Positions 35,617-45,234 are shown, counted from the stretch's first letter. The stretch: 64,000 nucleotides of DNA from Streptomyces luteolifulvus (GCF_008806595.1 NZ_VZRB01000009.1:186001-250000); one strand, 5' to 3'. Numbers and translations are program-made. The notes: a model not told the origin generated them from the letters alone.

Positions 35617-38196
35617 GTGCCTGGCACAAACCTGACTCGCGAAGAGGCGCAGCAGCGGGCGAAGCTGCTGACCGTTGACTCGTACGAGATCGATCTCGAC
35701 CTCTCCGGCGCGCAGGAGGGCGGCACCTACCGGTCCGTTACCACGGTGCGCTTCGATGTCGCCGAAACCGGCGCGGAGTCCTTCATCGACCTGGTGGCCC
35801 CGGCGGTCCACGAGGTCACGCTCAACGGCGACCCGCTCGAGGTGGCCGAGGTCTTCAAGGACTCCCGGATCGCACTGCCCGGGCTGCTGGAGGGCCGCAA
35901 CGTCCTGCGGGTCGTCGCCGACTGCGCGTACACCAACACCGGGGAGGGCCTGCACCGATTCGTCGACCCGGTCGACGAGCAGGCCTACCTCTACACCCAG
36001 TTCGAGGTGCCGGACGCGCGCCGTGTCTTCGCGTCCTTCGAGCAGCCGGACCTCAAGGCGACCTTCCAGTTCACGGTGAAGGCGCCGACCGGCTGGACCG
36101 TCATCTCCAACTCGCCGACGCCCGAGCCCAAGGACGACACCTGGGTCTTCGAGCCGACGCCGAGGATCTCCAGCTACATCACCGCGCTGATCGTCGGGCC
36201 GTACCACTCGGTCCACAGCGTGTACGAGAAGGACGGGCAGTCCGTCCCGCTCGGCATCTACTGCCGGCCCTCGCTCGCCAAGTTCCTGGACTCCGACGCG
36301 ATCTTCGAGGTCACCCGGCAGGGCTTCGACTGGTTCCAGGAGAAGTTCGACTACGCGTACCCGTTCAAGAAGTACGACCAGCTGTTCGTGCCGGAGTTCA
36401 ATGCGGGCGCGATGGAGAACGCGGGCGCGGTGACCATCCGCGACCAGTACGTCTTCCGGTCCAAGGTGACCGACGCCGCGTACGAGCTGCGCGCGGAGAC
36501 GATCCTGCACGAGCTGGCCCACATGTGGTTCGGCGACCTGGTCACCATGGAGTGGTGGAACGACCTGTGGCTGAACGAGTCGTTCGCCACGTACACCTCC
36601 ATCGCCTGCCAGGCGTACTACCCCGAGTCGCGCTGGCCGCACTCCTGGACCACGTTCGCCAACTCCATGAAGACGTGGGCCTACCGTCAGGACCAGCTGC
36701 CCTCCACGCACCCGATCATGGCGGAGATCCGCGATCTGGACGACGTGCTGGTCAACTTCGACGGCATCACGTACGCCAAGGGCGCGAGCGTCCTGAAGCA
36801 GCTCGTCGCCTATGTCGGCATGGACGAGTTCTTCGCCGGCGTGCAGGCCTATTTCAAGCGGCACGCGTTCGGCAACACCCGGCTGTCCGACCTGCTGGGC
36901 GCGCTGGAGGAGACCTCCGGCCGCGACCTGAAGAACTGGTCGGAGAAATGGCTCCGGACCGCCGGCATCAACATCCTGCGCCCGGAGATCGAGACGGACG
37001 CGAACGGTGTCATCACCTCCTTCGCGATCCGGCAGGAGGCCCCGGCGCTCCCGTCCGGCGCGAAGGGCGAGCCGACCCTGCGCCCGCACCGCATCGCGAT
37101 CGGCCTGTACGAGCTCGAGGACGTCAGCGGCAAGCTGGTGCGGGACGAGCGCATCGAGCTGGACGTCGAGGGCGAGCTGACCGCCGTACCGCAGCCGGCC
37201 GGCCGGCGCCGTCCGGCCGTGGTGCTGCTCAACGACGACGACCTGTCGTACGCGAAGGTCCGCCTCGACGAGCAGTCGCTCGCCTTCGTCACCGAGCACC
37301 TCGGCGACTTCGAGGCCTCGCTGCCGCGCGCGCTGTGCTGGGCCTCGGCCTGGGACATGACCCGGGACGCGGAGCTCGCCGCCCGCGACTATCTGTCCCT
37401 GGTGCTGTCGGGCATCGGCAAGGAGTCCGACATCGGTGTGGTGCAGTCGCTGCACCGCCAGGTGAAGCTGGCGGTCGACCTGTACGCCGACCCGGCCGCC
37501 CGCGAGGCACTGCTCACCCGCTGGACGGACGCCACGCTGGCGCACCTGCGCGGGGCGGAGGCGGGCGGCGACCACCAGCTGGCGTGGGCGCGGGCGTTCG
37601 CGGCGACGGCCCGTACGCCGGAGCAGCTGGACCTGCTGGAGGCCCTGCTGGACGGTTCGCAGACGATCGAGGGCCTGGTCGTCGACACCGAGCTGCGCTG
37701 GGCGTTCGTGCAGCGGCTCGCGGCGGTCGGACGCTTCGACGAGGCGGAGATCGCGGCCGAGTACGAGCGTGACAGGACGGCCGCCGGCGAGCGTCACGCG
37801 GCCACCGCCCGGTCCGCCCGTCCGACGCCTGAGGCGAAGGCGGAGGCCTGGGCCTCGGTCATCGAGTCCGACAAGCTGCCGAACGCCGTCCAGGAGGCGG
37901 TCATCGGGGGCTTCGTCCAGACCGACCAGCGTGAGCTGCTGGCGCCGTACACGGACCGGTTCTTCGAGGTGGTCAAGGACATCTGGGCGTCCCGCTCGCA
38001 CGAGATGGCCCAGCAGATCGCCGTCGGGCTGTACCCGTCGGTCCAGGTCTCGCAGGAGACCCTGGACAAGACGGACGCGTGGCTGGCCGCCGCGGAGCCC
38101 AACGCGGCACTGCGACGCCTGATCTCCGAGTCCCGTTCCGGTGTGGAGCGGGCGCTGAAGGCGCAGGCGGCGGACGCGCAGGCCGCGGGCGCGTAA
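35617..38196 (+). CDS. pepN: Aminopeptidase N (second copy)
   Basis: 859-aa M1 aminopeptidase. GAMEN near residue 266, zinc site HELAH with Glu in LWLNES; full ERAP1-like C-terminal domain. It is closely similar to the copy at 21971-24556 over its whole length, with the same start (VPGTNLTREEAQQRAKLL versus VPGENLSRDEARERAALL). Differences around GAMENAGAVTIRDQ suggest it may be the more typical PepN. GTG 35617 with AACGAGGAG nearby. No signal peptide. Confidence 0.96.
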   Translation: MPGTNLTREEAQQRAKLLTVDSYEIDLDLSGAQEGGTYRSVTTVRFDVAETGAESFIDLVAPAVHEVTLNGDPLEVAEVFKDSRIALPGLLEGRNVLRVVADCAYTNTGEGLHRFVDPVDEQAYLYTQFEVPDARRVFASFEQPDLKATFQFTVKAPTGWTVISNSPTPEPKDDTWVFEPTPRISSYITALIVGPYHSVHSVYEKDGQSVPLGIYCRPSLAKFLDSDAIFEVTRQGFDWFQEKFDYAYPFKKYDQLFVPEFNAGAMENAGAVTIRDQYVFRSKVTDAAYELRAETILHELAHMWFGDLVTMEWWNDLWLNESFATYTSIACQAYYPESRWPHSWTTFANSMKTWAYRQDQLPSTHPIMAEIRDLDDVLVNFDGITYAKGASVLKQLVAYVGMDEFFAGVQAYFKRHAFGNTRLSDLLGALEETSGRDLKNWSEKWLRTAGINILRPEIETDANGVITSFAIRQEAPALPSGAKGEPTLRPHRIAIGLYELEDVSGKLVRDERIELDVEGELTAVPQPAGRRRPAVVLLNDDDLSYAKVRLDEQSLAFVTEHLGDFEASLPRALCWASAWDMTRDAELAARDYLSLVLSGIGKESDIGVVQSLHRQVKLAVDLYADPAAREALLTRWTDATLAHLRGAEAGGDHQLAWARAFAATARTPEQLDLLEALLDGSQTIEGLVVDTELRWAFVQRLAAVGRFDEAEIAAEYERDRTAAGERHAATARSARPTPEAKAEAWASVIESDKLPNAVQEAVIGGFVQTDQRELLAPYTDRFFEVVKDIWASRSHEMAQQIAVGLYPSVQVSQETLDKTDAWLAAAEPNAALRRLISESRSGVERALKAQAADAQAAGA

Positions 38197-38218
38197 CCGA
38201 CGGTGCCGGTGGTGCCGG

Positions 38219-38249
38219 CGGGCGGGTGACCGGGGTGGTCACCCGCCCG
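38219..38249. terminator. Hairpin after the second pepN
   Basis: A perfect 13-bp stem (38219-38231 with 38237-38249) and 5-nt loop; it overlaps the last codons of the convergent gene. Confidence 0.75.
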
Positions 38250-38706
38250 TCGCGCACACCAGGCGGGCCGTGTCGAGCATGCTCCGCACATGCAGTCCGG
38301 TCTGCACGGACACGGGCACCCACCGCAGGTCGTACGACTTCTCCAGTTGCCGGCACCACTCGCGCACCAGGTTCCCGAGGGTGTCGCAGAGCTCGGGGTC
38401 GGTGCGGGCCAGCGCCCGGCGCATCATGGCCGCGGCGCGCAGCGGGATACGGCGGGCGGCGACACCGAGGGTCGCGAAGTGGCCCTGGTACGGGGTGTGT
38501 TCCTCCGAGGCCCAGGTCTCGACGATCGACGGCGCCACGTCGACGAGTTCCCGTGCGGCGTCCCGCAGGGGCGCCAGATCCTCGGGCACGACCGCGGCCG
38601 CCCGCTCACCGAGTACGGCCATGAGCTCCCGGGTCTGGCCCAGCAGCACCTCGCCCACCCGCGCGATCTCGCGGTCCGGGTCGGCGACGGGCCGCACTTC
38701 GCTCAC
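38239..38706 (-). CDS. Hypothetical helical protein
   Basis: 155-aa protein that I do not recognise. It is helix-rich with WASEEHTPYQGHFATLG (about 70-86), a conserved-looking REWCRQLEKSYDLRWVPVS near 122, and an alanine/leucine-rich remainder. No signal or membrane segment. The start is uncertain: GTG 38706 lacks a good ribosome site, and the frame opens at 38793. Its end overlaps the pepN terminator hairpin. Confidence 0.6.
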   Translation of the reverse strand: MSEVRPVADPDREIARVGEVLLGQTRELMAVLGERAAAVVPEDLAPLRDAARELVDVAPSIVETWASEEHTPYQGHFATLGVAARRIPLRAAAMMRRALARTDPELCDTLGNLVREWCRQLEKSYDLRWVPVSVQTGLHVRSMLDTARLVCATGG

Positions 38707-38877
38707 CGCGGGCACGCACGAGCGTGGTGCTCGTCGTGGCACCACGCTGTGTCCGGCGTTCCTCGCCACGGTCACCTTGCCCGCGGACCTCAAGCTCCTC
38801 CGTGGCGCCAGCGGCGCCCACGCAGGAGTGTGCGGTGAGCCCGGTCAAGGGGCTCGGGACAGGAAGGCCCGGCCTGC

Positions 38878-39126
38878 TCAGGCCTTCGCCTTGGCCTTCG
38901 GCCGGCGGTCCGACTTGTCGAGGACCATCACAAGGCCCGCGATGATCACGAAAAGGGCGATCGGGGCAATGACGTAGAGGCCCAGCGTCTCGATGACGCT
39001 GAGGCCCGAGCCGGGGTCGTCGCCGTCGTCGCGGGTCAGCGCGAGCGCGGGGGACGACATGAGCAGCATCATCAGCGTCGTACCGGCGGCCAGGGTGCCG
39101 GCGCGCAGGGCATTCTTCTTGTCCAC
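38878..39126 (-). CDS. Small membrane/secreted protein
   Basis: 82-aa protein with an N-terminal signal-like helix (LRAGTLAAGTTLMMLLMSSPALA), a short acidic external piece (TRDDGDDPGSG), and a second hydrophobic helix (TLGLYVIAPIALFVIIAGLVMVL) ending in a basic tail rich in Lys/Ala. GTG 39126. Upstream ribosome site is weak. Function unknown; it lies between malQ and the hypothetical gene on the same strand. Confidence 0.7.
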   Translation of the reverse strand: MDKKNALRAGTLAAGTTLMMLLMSSPALALTRDDGDDPGSGLSVIETLGLYVIAPIALFVIIAGLVMVLDKSDRRPKAKAKA

Positions 39127-39197
39127 AGGGCCAACGTAGCGAACGGCCGAACGGGGCGCGCGTCCGGGGGTGCCGTACGGGACCTCGGCGCGCATCG

Positions 39198-41303
39198 TCA
39201 GGTGCGTGACTCCCCCGCCCGCTCCCGCAGCACGTCCATCAGCGCATGCAGCCTCGGCGCCCCGGCCAGCTCCTCCAGGGTGACGGGCCGGCCCTCCGCG
39301 TCGGCGATCGGCAGCCGCCAGTTCGGGTACTGGTCCCAGGTCCCGGGAAGGTTCTGCGGGCGCCGGTCGCCCACCGCGTCCGGCAGCCAGACGCCGATCA
39401 TGCGGGCGGGGGTGCGCAGCAGGAAGCGGTGGACCGCCTGGACCTCGGCCTCCTCCGAGAACGAGTCGACGGCACCCCCGGTACCCCGCAGCAGGCCGAG
39501 CCGGGTGAGCAGCTCCAGCCACTCCCCCGTGTCGGCGGCGGCCTCCGCCCGTTCCTCGTCCAGGGGGCGGGTGAGCAGGCCGAGTCGGTCGCGGAGTTCG
39601 ACGTGTTCGCCGGTGAGGCGGGCGGCGGTGGGCGGCAGATCGTGGGTGGTGGCGGTGGCCAGGCAGTCGGCGCGCCAGCGGTCGGGGGGCAGCGGGCGGC
39701 CGTCGCCGCCCCAGTCGCGTTCGAACCACAGCACCGAGGTGCCGAGCACCCCGCGCTCGCGCAGCGTCTCGCGCACCCCGGACTCGACCGTGCCGAGGTC
39801 CTCGCCGATCACCAGGGCCCCGGCCCGCGAGGCCTCCAGTACGAGGACGGCGAGCATGGCCTCGGCGTCGTAGCGGACGTACGTCCCTTCCGTGGGCGGG
39901 TGTCCCTGCGGTACCCACCAGAGCCGGAACAGGCCCATGACGTGGTCGATGCGCAGAGCGCCCGCGTAGCGGAACAGGGCCCGCAGCAGCTGCCGGAACG
40001 GCGCGTACCCCGACTCGGCCAGCCGGTCCGGGCGCCACGGCGGCAGGCCCCAGTCCTGGCCGCGCGCGTTGAAGGCGTCCGGTGGCGCGCCGACCGACAT
40101 CCGGGCGGCGAAGTACTCCTGCTGCGCCCAGGCGTCGGCGCCCCCGGGGTGCACGCCCACCGCGAGGTCGTGCACGATCCCGGCCGGCATCCCGGCCTCG
40201 CGCGCGGCGTGCTGGGCGTCGGTGAGCTGGGTGTCGGTGAGCCAGGCGAGGCGCGAGAAGAAGTCGACGCGGTCCAGCAGCTCGGCGCGGGCACGGGCGG
40301 TGTCGGCCGAGCGGGGGTGCCGCAGGCCGGACGGCCAGCGGTGCCAGTCGGAGCCGTGCACCTCCGCGAGCGCGCACCAGGTGGCGTGGTCCTCCAGGGC
40401 CTCGCCCTGCTCGGCGAGGAAGTCGGCGTAGGCGGCGCGGCGGCCGGGGCCGAGCGGGACCTCGCGGACCAGTTCCAGCGCCTCCCGCTTGAGTTCCCAT
40501 ACGGCGTCGCGGTCGATCAGCGCACCCTTGTCCAGCACCGAGGCGCGCAGCCGGCCGGCCCGTTCCAGCAGGGCCCGCACCCGGTCGCGGTCCGGGCCGC
40601 AGGAGACGTACGCGAACTCGGGGACGTCCTCGACCCGCAGATGCACCGGGTCGGGGAAGCGGCGCGAGGAGGGACGGTAGGGGGAGGGGTCGGTGGGGGC
40701 GCCGGGTACGGCCGCGTGCAGCGGGTTGACCTGGACGAATCCGGCGCCGAGCGCCCGGCCCGCCCAGGCGGCCAGCTCACCGAGGTCACCGAGGTCGCCC
40801 ATGCCCCAGGAGCGCTGCGAGAGCAGGGAGTAGAGCTGGACGAGGAGGCCGTACGAGCGTCCGGCGGGCGTCGGCAGCCGGGGCGGCGCGACGACCAGGT
40901 GGGCCTCGGCGGTGCGGCCGTCGGGCGCGGTGGCGGTCAGCCGGTGGACGCCGGGCGGGAGTTGTCCGGCGGCGGCGCGCGTCTCGCCCTGTTCGGTCTC
41001 GATGCGCAGACGCGTGCCCTCGGGCAGCGCGGCCAGTGCTTCGGGGTCGGTGCCCCTCCAGCACACCACCGTCGGCGGCAGCAGGCGTTCGCCCAGTTCG
41101 CGCTCGCGGGCGGTGAGGGCGGCCCGGGTCGCCTCGGGGGTGCTCGCATCGACGCCCAGGGCGGCCAGGGCGAGGGTGACGGCGTCGGCCGAGGCCGCGA
41201 CCGTACGGTCCGGGGACGGGCTGTAAGAGGTGGCGACGCCGTGCAGTCCGGCGAGCCGGGACAGGTCCTCGGAGGGGGGTTCGGCCGGCCGGGGCGCGGT
41301 CAT
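39198..41303 (-). CDS. malQ: 4-alpha-glucanotransferase (amylomaltase)
   Basis: 701-aa GH77 enzyme that transfers maltosyl or glucosyl units between alpha-1,4-glucans, used in maltodextrin/glycogen turnover. Catalytic residues: Asp nucleophile in LRIDHVMGLFRLWW, Glu in VIGEDLGTV and Asp in ATTHDLPPTA. The N-terminal 150 residues form the extra beta domain of the long bacterial (MalQ-type) form. ATG 41303 with AGAGG upstream. A small repeat protein is encoded 8 bp upstream and is probably co-translated. Confidence 0.95.
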   Translation of the reverse strand: MTAPRPAEPPSEDLSRLAGLHGVATSYSPSPDRTVAASADAVTLALAALGVDASTPEATRAALTARERELGERLLPPTVVCWRGTDPEALAALPEGTRLRIETEQGETRAAAGQLPPGVHRLTATAPDGRTAEAHLVVAPPRLPTPAGRSYGLLVQLYSLLSQRSWGMGDLGDLGELAAWAGRALGAGFVQVNPLHAAVPGAPTDPSPYRPSSRRFPDPVHLRVEDVPEFAYVSCGPDRDRVRALLERAGRLRASVLDKGALIDRDAVWELKREALELVREVPLGPGRRAAYADFLAEQGEALEDHATWCALAEVHGSDWHRWPSGLRHPRSADTARARAELLDRVDFFSRLAWLTDTQLTDAQHAAREAGMPAGIVHDLAVGVHPGGADAWAQQEYFAARMSVGAPPDAFNARGQDWGLPPWRPDRLAESGYAPFRQLLRALFRYAGALRIDHVMGLFRLWWVPQGHPPTEGTYVRYDAEAMLAVLVLEASRAGALVIGEDLGTVESGVRETLRERGVLGTSVLWFERDWGGDGRPLPPDRWRADCLATATTHDLPPTAARLTGEHVELRDRLGLLTRPLDEERAEAAADTGEWLELLTRLGLLRGTGGAVDSFSEEAEVQAVHRFLLRTPARMIGVWLPDAVGDRRPQNLPGTWDQYPNWRLPIADAEGRPVTLEELAGAPRLHALMDVLRERAGESRT

Positions 41304-41311
41304 CGGGGCCT

Positions 41312-41536
41312 CTACGCGTCCAGGCCGGCGATCGCCGACTCGCTGGTCAGCGGCGCGGCGTCGGACAGCGGCGGCTCGCTGGTGAGGGGCTCGGCGTCGG
41401 GCAGCGGCGGCTCGCTGGTCAACGGGGCTTCGGCGCAGGCGCCCTCCGCGCTGAAGACGCAGGCGTGCGCCTCGGGTTCGGCGCCCGCCCCGGGTTTGGA
41501 CTGGGCGGGGAGCAGAAGGTGTGCCGATACGGCCAC
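41312..41536 (-). CDS. Small Pro/Ser/Glu repeat protein upstream of malQ
   Basis: 74-aa protein of unknown function. Residues 1-35 include two cysteines (HACVFSAEGAC); the rest is three copies of a 12-residue unit, PLTSEPPLPDAE, PLTSEPPLSDAA and PLTSESAIAG, encoded by 36-bp DNA repeats (41339-41374, 41375-41410 and a partial third). The GTG at 41536 has AAGGAGG at ideal spacing, so translation is likely. It ends 8 bp before malQ. It has no signal peptide. It might be a leader or a small regulator of malQ. Confidence 0.7.
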   Translation of the reverse strand: MAVSAHLLLPAQSKPGAGAEPEAHACVFSAEGACAEAPLTSEPPLPDAEPLTSEPPLSDAAPLTSESAIAGLDA

Positions 41537-41691
41537 GGGGGCCTCCTTGTCGAGTACGACGAGCGGTCACCGCAGCCCTACCCAGCGGGCGCGGCAGCAG
41601 ACGTACCCGAGGCAACAACGTGCCTCTGGTCACATCCTGTACTCCAGTCTGACGTGCCCGGCCCCACTTTTTCTCTGATCACTATTCACTC

Positions 41692-41711
41692 AGTACATGT
41701 AGCCAGTACAT
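41692..41711. promoter_or_regulatory. Possible PadR operator
   Basis: AGTACAT occurs at 41692-41698 and 41705-41711, just before the padR start; TACATGTA within it is palindromic. PadR-type repressors often bind ATGT/ACAT-rich inverted repeats at their own promoter. The sequence is A+T-rich compared with its surroundings. Binding is inferred. Confidence 0.5.
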
Positions 41712-41712
41712 A

Positions 41713-42255
41713 ATGATGCTCATGAGCACCCGCCACGTCCTGCTGGGACTGCTCGTCTCGGGGCCGAGCCATGGCTACGACCTCAAGCGACGGCACGACG
41801 AACGCTTCCCGCAGGCCCGTCCGCTGGCCTACGGGCAGGTCTACACGACCCTCCAGCGCCTGGTCCGCGACGGCCTCGCGGAGGTCGACGGCACCGACGC
41901 CGACGGCGGGCCGGAGCGGACGATGTACCGCTCGACCACCGAGGGCTCGCACGAACTGGCCCGCTGGGCCGGGGAGATCGCCCCGCCCGCGCCGTTCGTG
42001 ACGAACGAGATCTTCGCCAAGGTGGTCGTCTCGATCCTGTCCGGCGGCGACCCGGAGGCCTATCTGAAGGCCCAGCGCGCCGCCCATATGAAGCGGATGC
42101 GCGAGCTCACGGCGGTCAAGACCGCCAAGGGCGCGGATCTGTCGACCCTGCTCTCGGCGGACTACGCCCTCAACCACCTCGACGCCGACCTCCGCTGGAT
42201 GACCACCACGGCGGCCCGGCTCACCACCCTGACCGCGGAGGTCGACACAGCATGA
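41713..42255 (+). CDS. PadR-family transcriptional regulator
   Basis: 180-aa regulator. N-terminal winged helix: RHVLLGLLVSGPSHGYDLKRRHDERF, then YTTLQRLVRDGLAEVDG and the wing with YRSTTEGSHELARW. The C-terminal 80 residues are the helical dimerisation domain. The start may be ATG 41713 or ATG 41722; there is no ribosome site, so the message may be leaderless. It overlaps the ABC ATPase gene by ATGA and is likely the repressor of the whole operon. Confidence 0.9.
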   Translation: MMLMSTRHVLLGLLVSGPSHGYDLKRRHDERFPQARPLAYGQVYTTLQRLVRDGLAEVDGTDADGGPERTMYRSTTEGSHELARWAGEIAPPAPFVTNEIFAKVVVSILSGGDPEAYLKAQRAAHMKRMRELTAVKTAKGADLSTLLSADYALNHLDADLRWMTTTAARLTTLTAEVDTA

Positions 42256-42947
42256 ACAACGGGGAGAACGCAGTGCCGCTGCTGGCGGCCCGTGACCTCG
42301 CCAAGACGCACGGCAGAACACAGGCCCTGCGCGGCGCCTCGGCCGAGCTCCGGGCCGGCGAGATCCTCGCCGTCACCGGCGCCAGCGGCAGTGGAAAGTC
42401 CACGCTGCTGCACTGTCTGGCGGGCATCGTCCGCCCGGACGCGGGCTCGGTGACCTACGGCGGGGAGCGGCTCGACCGGCTGCCCGAGAAGCGTCTGAGC
42501 GGGCTGCGCCGCGGCGACTTCGGCGTGGTCTTCCAGTTCGGGCAGCTGATCCCCGAGCTGACCGCCCTCGACAACGTGGCCCTTCCACTGATGCTGGCGG
42601 GCAGCTCCCGCGGGGACGCACAGGCACGGGCCGGCGAGTGGCTGGAGCGGTTCGGGGTGCGCGGGCAGGCCGGGCTGCGGCCCGGGGAGATGAGCGGCGG
42701 CCAGGCCCAGCGGACCTCGCTGGCCAGGGCCCTGGTCACCGGCCCGAAGGTGGTCTTCGCGGACGAGCCGACGGGGGCGCTGGACTCGCTGGCGAGCGAG
42801 CAGGTGATGACGGCGCTGGTGCACACGGCCCGCGACTCGGGCACGGCCGTACTGCTCGTCACGCACGATGCGCAGGTGGCGGCGTACGCGGACCGCGAGG
42901 TGCGGCTGAGCGACGGGGCCGTGGTGCCGACGGGGGTGACGGCATGA
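42252..42947 (+). CDS. ABC transporter ATPase, MacB/LolD type
   Basis: 231-aa ATPase with Walker A GASGSGKST (near 44), Q-loop VVFQFGQLIPELTA, signature MSGGQAQR and Walker B VVFADEPTGALDS, then the H-loop histidine THD. The GALDS box is typical of exporters paired with FtsX-like permeases. Its start and stop both overlap the flanking genes by 4 bp, so the operon is tightly coupled. Confidence 0.93.
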   Translation: MNNGENAVPLLAARDLAKTHGRTQALRGASAELRAGEILAVTGASGSGKSTLLHCLAGIVRPDAGSVTYGGERLDRLPEKRLSGLRRGDFGVVFQFGQLIPELTALDNVALPLMLAGSSRGDAQARAGEWLERFGVRGQAGLRPGEMSGGQAQRTSLARALVTGPKVVFADEPTGALDSLASEQVMTALVHTARDSGTAVLLVTHDAQVAAYADREVRLSDGAVVPTGVTA

Positions 42948-44317
42948 GGGCCGAGCTGCGGCTGGCGCTGCTGCTCACACGGGGATCGAACCGGCGCGAG
43001 TGGTGGCGGGTCGTGCTCACCGCGATCGGGGCGGTCATGGCGACGGGCATCGGACTGGTGATCATGGTCCTCGTCCCGATGACCGGGCACCACGATGTTG
43101 GGGTCGGCTCCGGGCTGCTCGACGAACCCGGGACCCGCGGTGGAGTGATCATCGCGCTGATGCTGCTGCTCATCCCGGTGTTCGGGTTCCTCGGCCAGTG
43201 CGCGCGGATCGGCGCCGTGCACCGCGACCGGCGGCTGGCCGCGCTGCGGCTGGCCGGCGCGACGCCCGCTCAGGTGCGGCGGATCGCGGCACTGGAGACC
43301 GGGCCGGCCTGTCTGGCCGGTTCGTCCGTGACCACGGTGTTCTCCGTGCTGTTGCTGCTGCGCCTGTGGCAGCGTCCCGCACCCTGGGCCTGGGCCGGCA
43401 TGGCCGTCGTGGCGGTACTGGTGCCCGTGCTGGGCGCGGCCGTGAGCGTCCTGGCGCTGCGCGGGGTGGTGGCCTCGCCGCTGGGCCGGCTCCGCCGGGT
43501 GCGGCCGACCGCCGGTCCGGGGCGGGCTTTCCAGGTGGCGACCGGGCTGCTGGGGCTGCCGGCCGTGCTGGTCGCGATGACCCCGCTCACCGGCGATCCC
43601 TTCGAGTTCGGCGTCGTCGGGTTCGCCCTCGGCCCGCTCACGGTCTTCGCCCTGTGTCTGCTGGTCGGCGCCTCCGCGGTATGGCTGGCGGGCTTCTCGT
43701 CCCGGTGGCTGGGCCGGGTGCTCGCGGCCCGGGCGCAGCGCCCGGCGCTGCTCATCGCGGCGGAGCGGCTGTACGACGATCCCTGGGCGGCGTCCCGCAC
43801 GCACGGGGCCGTGCTGCTGGTGACCGTCGTGAGCACGGGCTTCGTGGGCGTGCGGCAGACCCTGCTCGCGGATCTGGAGGCCTCGCGCCGCATGGGCCAG
43901 CTGGGGATGGACATGTCGTACTACACGAACGGGATCGAGCTGACGGCCGCCGCGATCCTGGTCGCGCTCGCGATCGTCCTGACGGGGCTCGCCGTCGGCA
44001 CCGCCGAGTCCCTCGCCACCCGGCGCCGGGGCCTGGCAACTCAGCACGCGGCCGGAGTCCCGCACGGGGTGCTGGCCCGGGCACTGCTGCTCGAAACGGC
44101 ACTGCCGCTGGCCTGCGCGGTCACCGTGGCGGGCATCGGCGGCATGGCGATCGGCGTCTGGTACGCCTCGCTCACCACGGAGCACACCGTCCCGGACGTA
44201 CCGTACGCGGCCCTGCTGGTCCCGCTCGCGGTGTACGGAGCCTGCATGCTGGCCGCCGCCACCGCACTCCCCCTGCTGCGCCGCTCGGTACGCCCCGCCG
44301 AACTGCGCTACGCATGA
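42944..44317 (+). CDS. FtsX-like ABC permease
   Basis: 457-aa permease with about ten membrane helices arranged as two FtsX-like blocks. Block signs: LAALRLAGATPAQVRRIAALE near residue 90 and ATRRRGLATQHAAGVPHGVL near 365. It lacks a large external domain of the MacB type, so it is probably a short exporter permease like those for antibiotics or peptides in firmicutes and actinobacteria. The substrate is unknown. With PadR and the ATPase it forms a drug-resistance-like operon. Confidence 0.88.
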   Translation: MRAELRLALLLTRGSNRREWWRVVLTAIGAVMATGIGLVIMVLVPMTGHHDVGVGSGLLDEPGTRGGVIIALMLLLIPVFGFLGQCARIGAVHRDRRLAALRLAGATPAQVRRIAALETGPACLAGSSVTTVFSVLLLLRLWQRPAPWAWAGMAVVAVLVPVLGAAVSVLALRGVVASPLGRLRRVRPTAGPGRAFQVATGLLGLPAVLVAMTPLTGDPFEFGVVGFALGPLTVFALCLLVGASAVWLAGFSSRWLGRVLAARAQRPALLIAAERLYDDPWAASRTHGAVLLVTVVSTGFVGVRQTLLADLEASRRMGQLGMDMSYYTNGIELTAAAILVALAIVLTGLAVGTAESLATRRRGLATQHAAGVPHGVLARALLLETALPLACAVTVAGIGGMAIGVWYASLTTEHTVPDVPYAALLVPLAVYGACMLAAATALPLLRRSVRPAELRYA

Positions 44318-44327
44318 CCCCGTGACC

Positions 44328-44364
44328 GTCCGCCCCGGGAGCACGGGGGGCTCCCGGGGCGGAC
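44328..44364. terminator. Terminator after the ABC operon
   Basis: A perfect 15-bp stem (44328-44342 with 44350-44364) and 7-nt loop, 10 bp after the permease stop and 48 bp before the convergent HNH gene end. Confidence 0.88.
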
Positions 44365-44412
44365 CACACCGTGCGACGCCCTGTGACCAGGGGTATGCGA
44401 AGGCCCGGATCC

Positions 44413-44949
44413 TCAGGCGGAAATGCCGTCGATCCGGGCCAAGGCGTCGTCCGCGCCGTACGGCTGCAAGTACGGCATCCAGCGCGGGTCCCTATGGCCG
44501 GTCCCGATGATGCGCCAGGCCAGACCGGTGGGCGGAGCGGGTTTGTGGCGCAGCCGCCAGCCGATCTCGACGAGATGGCGGTCGGCCTTCACATGGTTGC
44601 AGCGGCGACAGGACGCCACCACGTTGTCCCAGACGTGCTTGCCCCCGCGGCTGCGCGGGATGACGTGGTCGACGCTGGTTGCGACGCCACCGCAGTACAT
44701 GCACCGGCCCCCGTCCCGAGCGAAGAGCGCGCGACGGGTAAGAGGAACGGGCCCCCGATAGGGAACCCGGACGAATCGCTTGAGCCGGACCACGCTGGGT
44801 GCGGGGACTGTGACGGTTGCACTGTGCATAAAGGCGCCGGACTCCTCGAGGCAGACTGCCTTGTTCTCGAGGACGAGGACGAGCGCACGGCGAAGCGGTA
44901 CGACGCCGAGGGGCTCGTACGACGCGTTGAGGACCAGGACATGCGGCAC
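44413..44949 (-). CDS. HNH endonuclease family protein
   Basis: 178-aa protein. The N-terminal half (MPHVLVLNASYEPLGVVPLRRA) is the usual partner of this HNH group. The nuclease core is at about residues 80-125: CMYCGG, DHVIPRSRGG and CRRCNHVKADR, with zinc cysteines and the catalytic HH/N set in place. It is widespread in actinobacteria; its biological role is not known to me. ATG with AAGGAGG close upstream. Confidence 0.9.
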   Translation of the reverse strand: MPHVLVLNASYEPLGVVPLRRALVLVLENKAVCLEESGAFMHSATVTVPAPSVVRLKRFVRVPYRGPVPLTRRALFARDGGRCMYCGGVATSVDHVIPRSRGGKHVWDNVVASCRRCNHVKADRHLVEIGWRLRHKPAPPTGLAWRIIGTGHRDPRWMPYLQPYGADDALARIDGISA

Positions 44950-45234
44950 GGATGGCCTCCTTGTACGCCGGCGGCGCGTGGCTCGCGCCGTGGACGATCC
45001 GTAGTCAGTCTCCCCTCATGCCTGGTGGAAGCGCCACCATGTCCCGGTAACGGGCTGGGAGTGTTTTCGACCACACCCTTCTTCATCCCCAGGTGAACAC
45101 CGTCTCTCCCCCGGACACTGCGCAGATCCACACGCGATGCACCGTTAGTGTGGTTGGTCTGCCCGTCCGGTGACCTTTTCGTGATCTTGACCGCCGTGCC
45201 GGAGGGCGGGCCGCTGCACCTGGAGGTACCTGCC

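Noticed and set aside
41339..41440. CRISPR-like array
   Set aside because: The 36-bp repeats are adjacent with no spacers and are in frame inside a small coding sequence.
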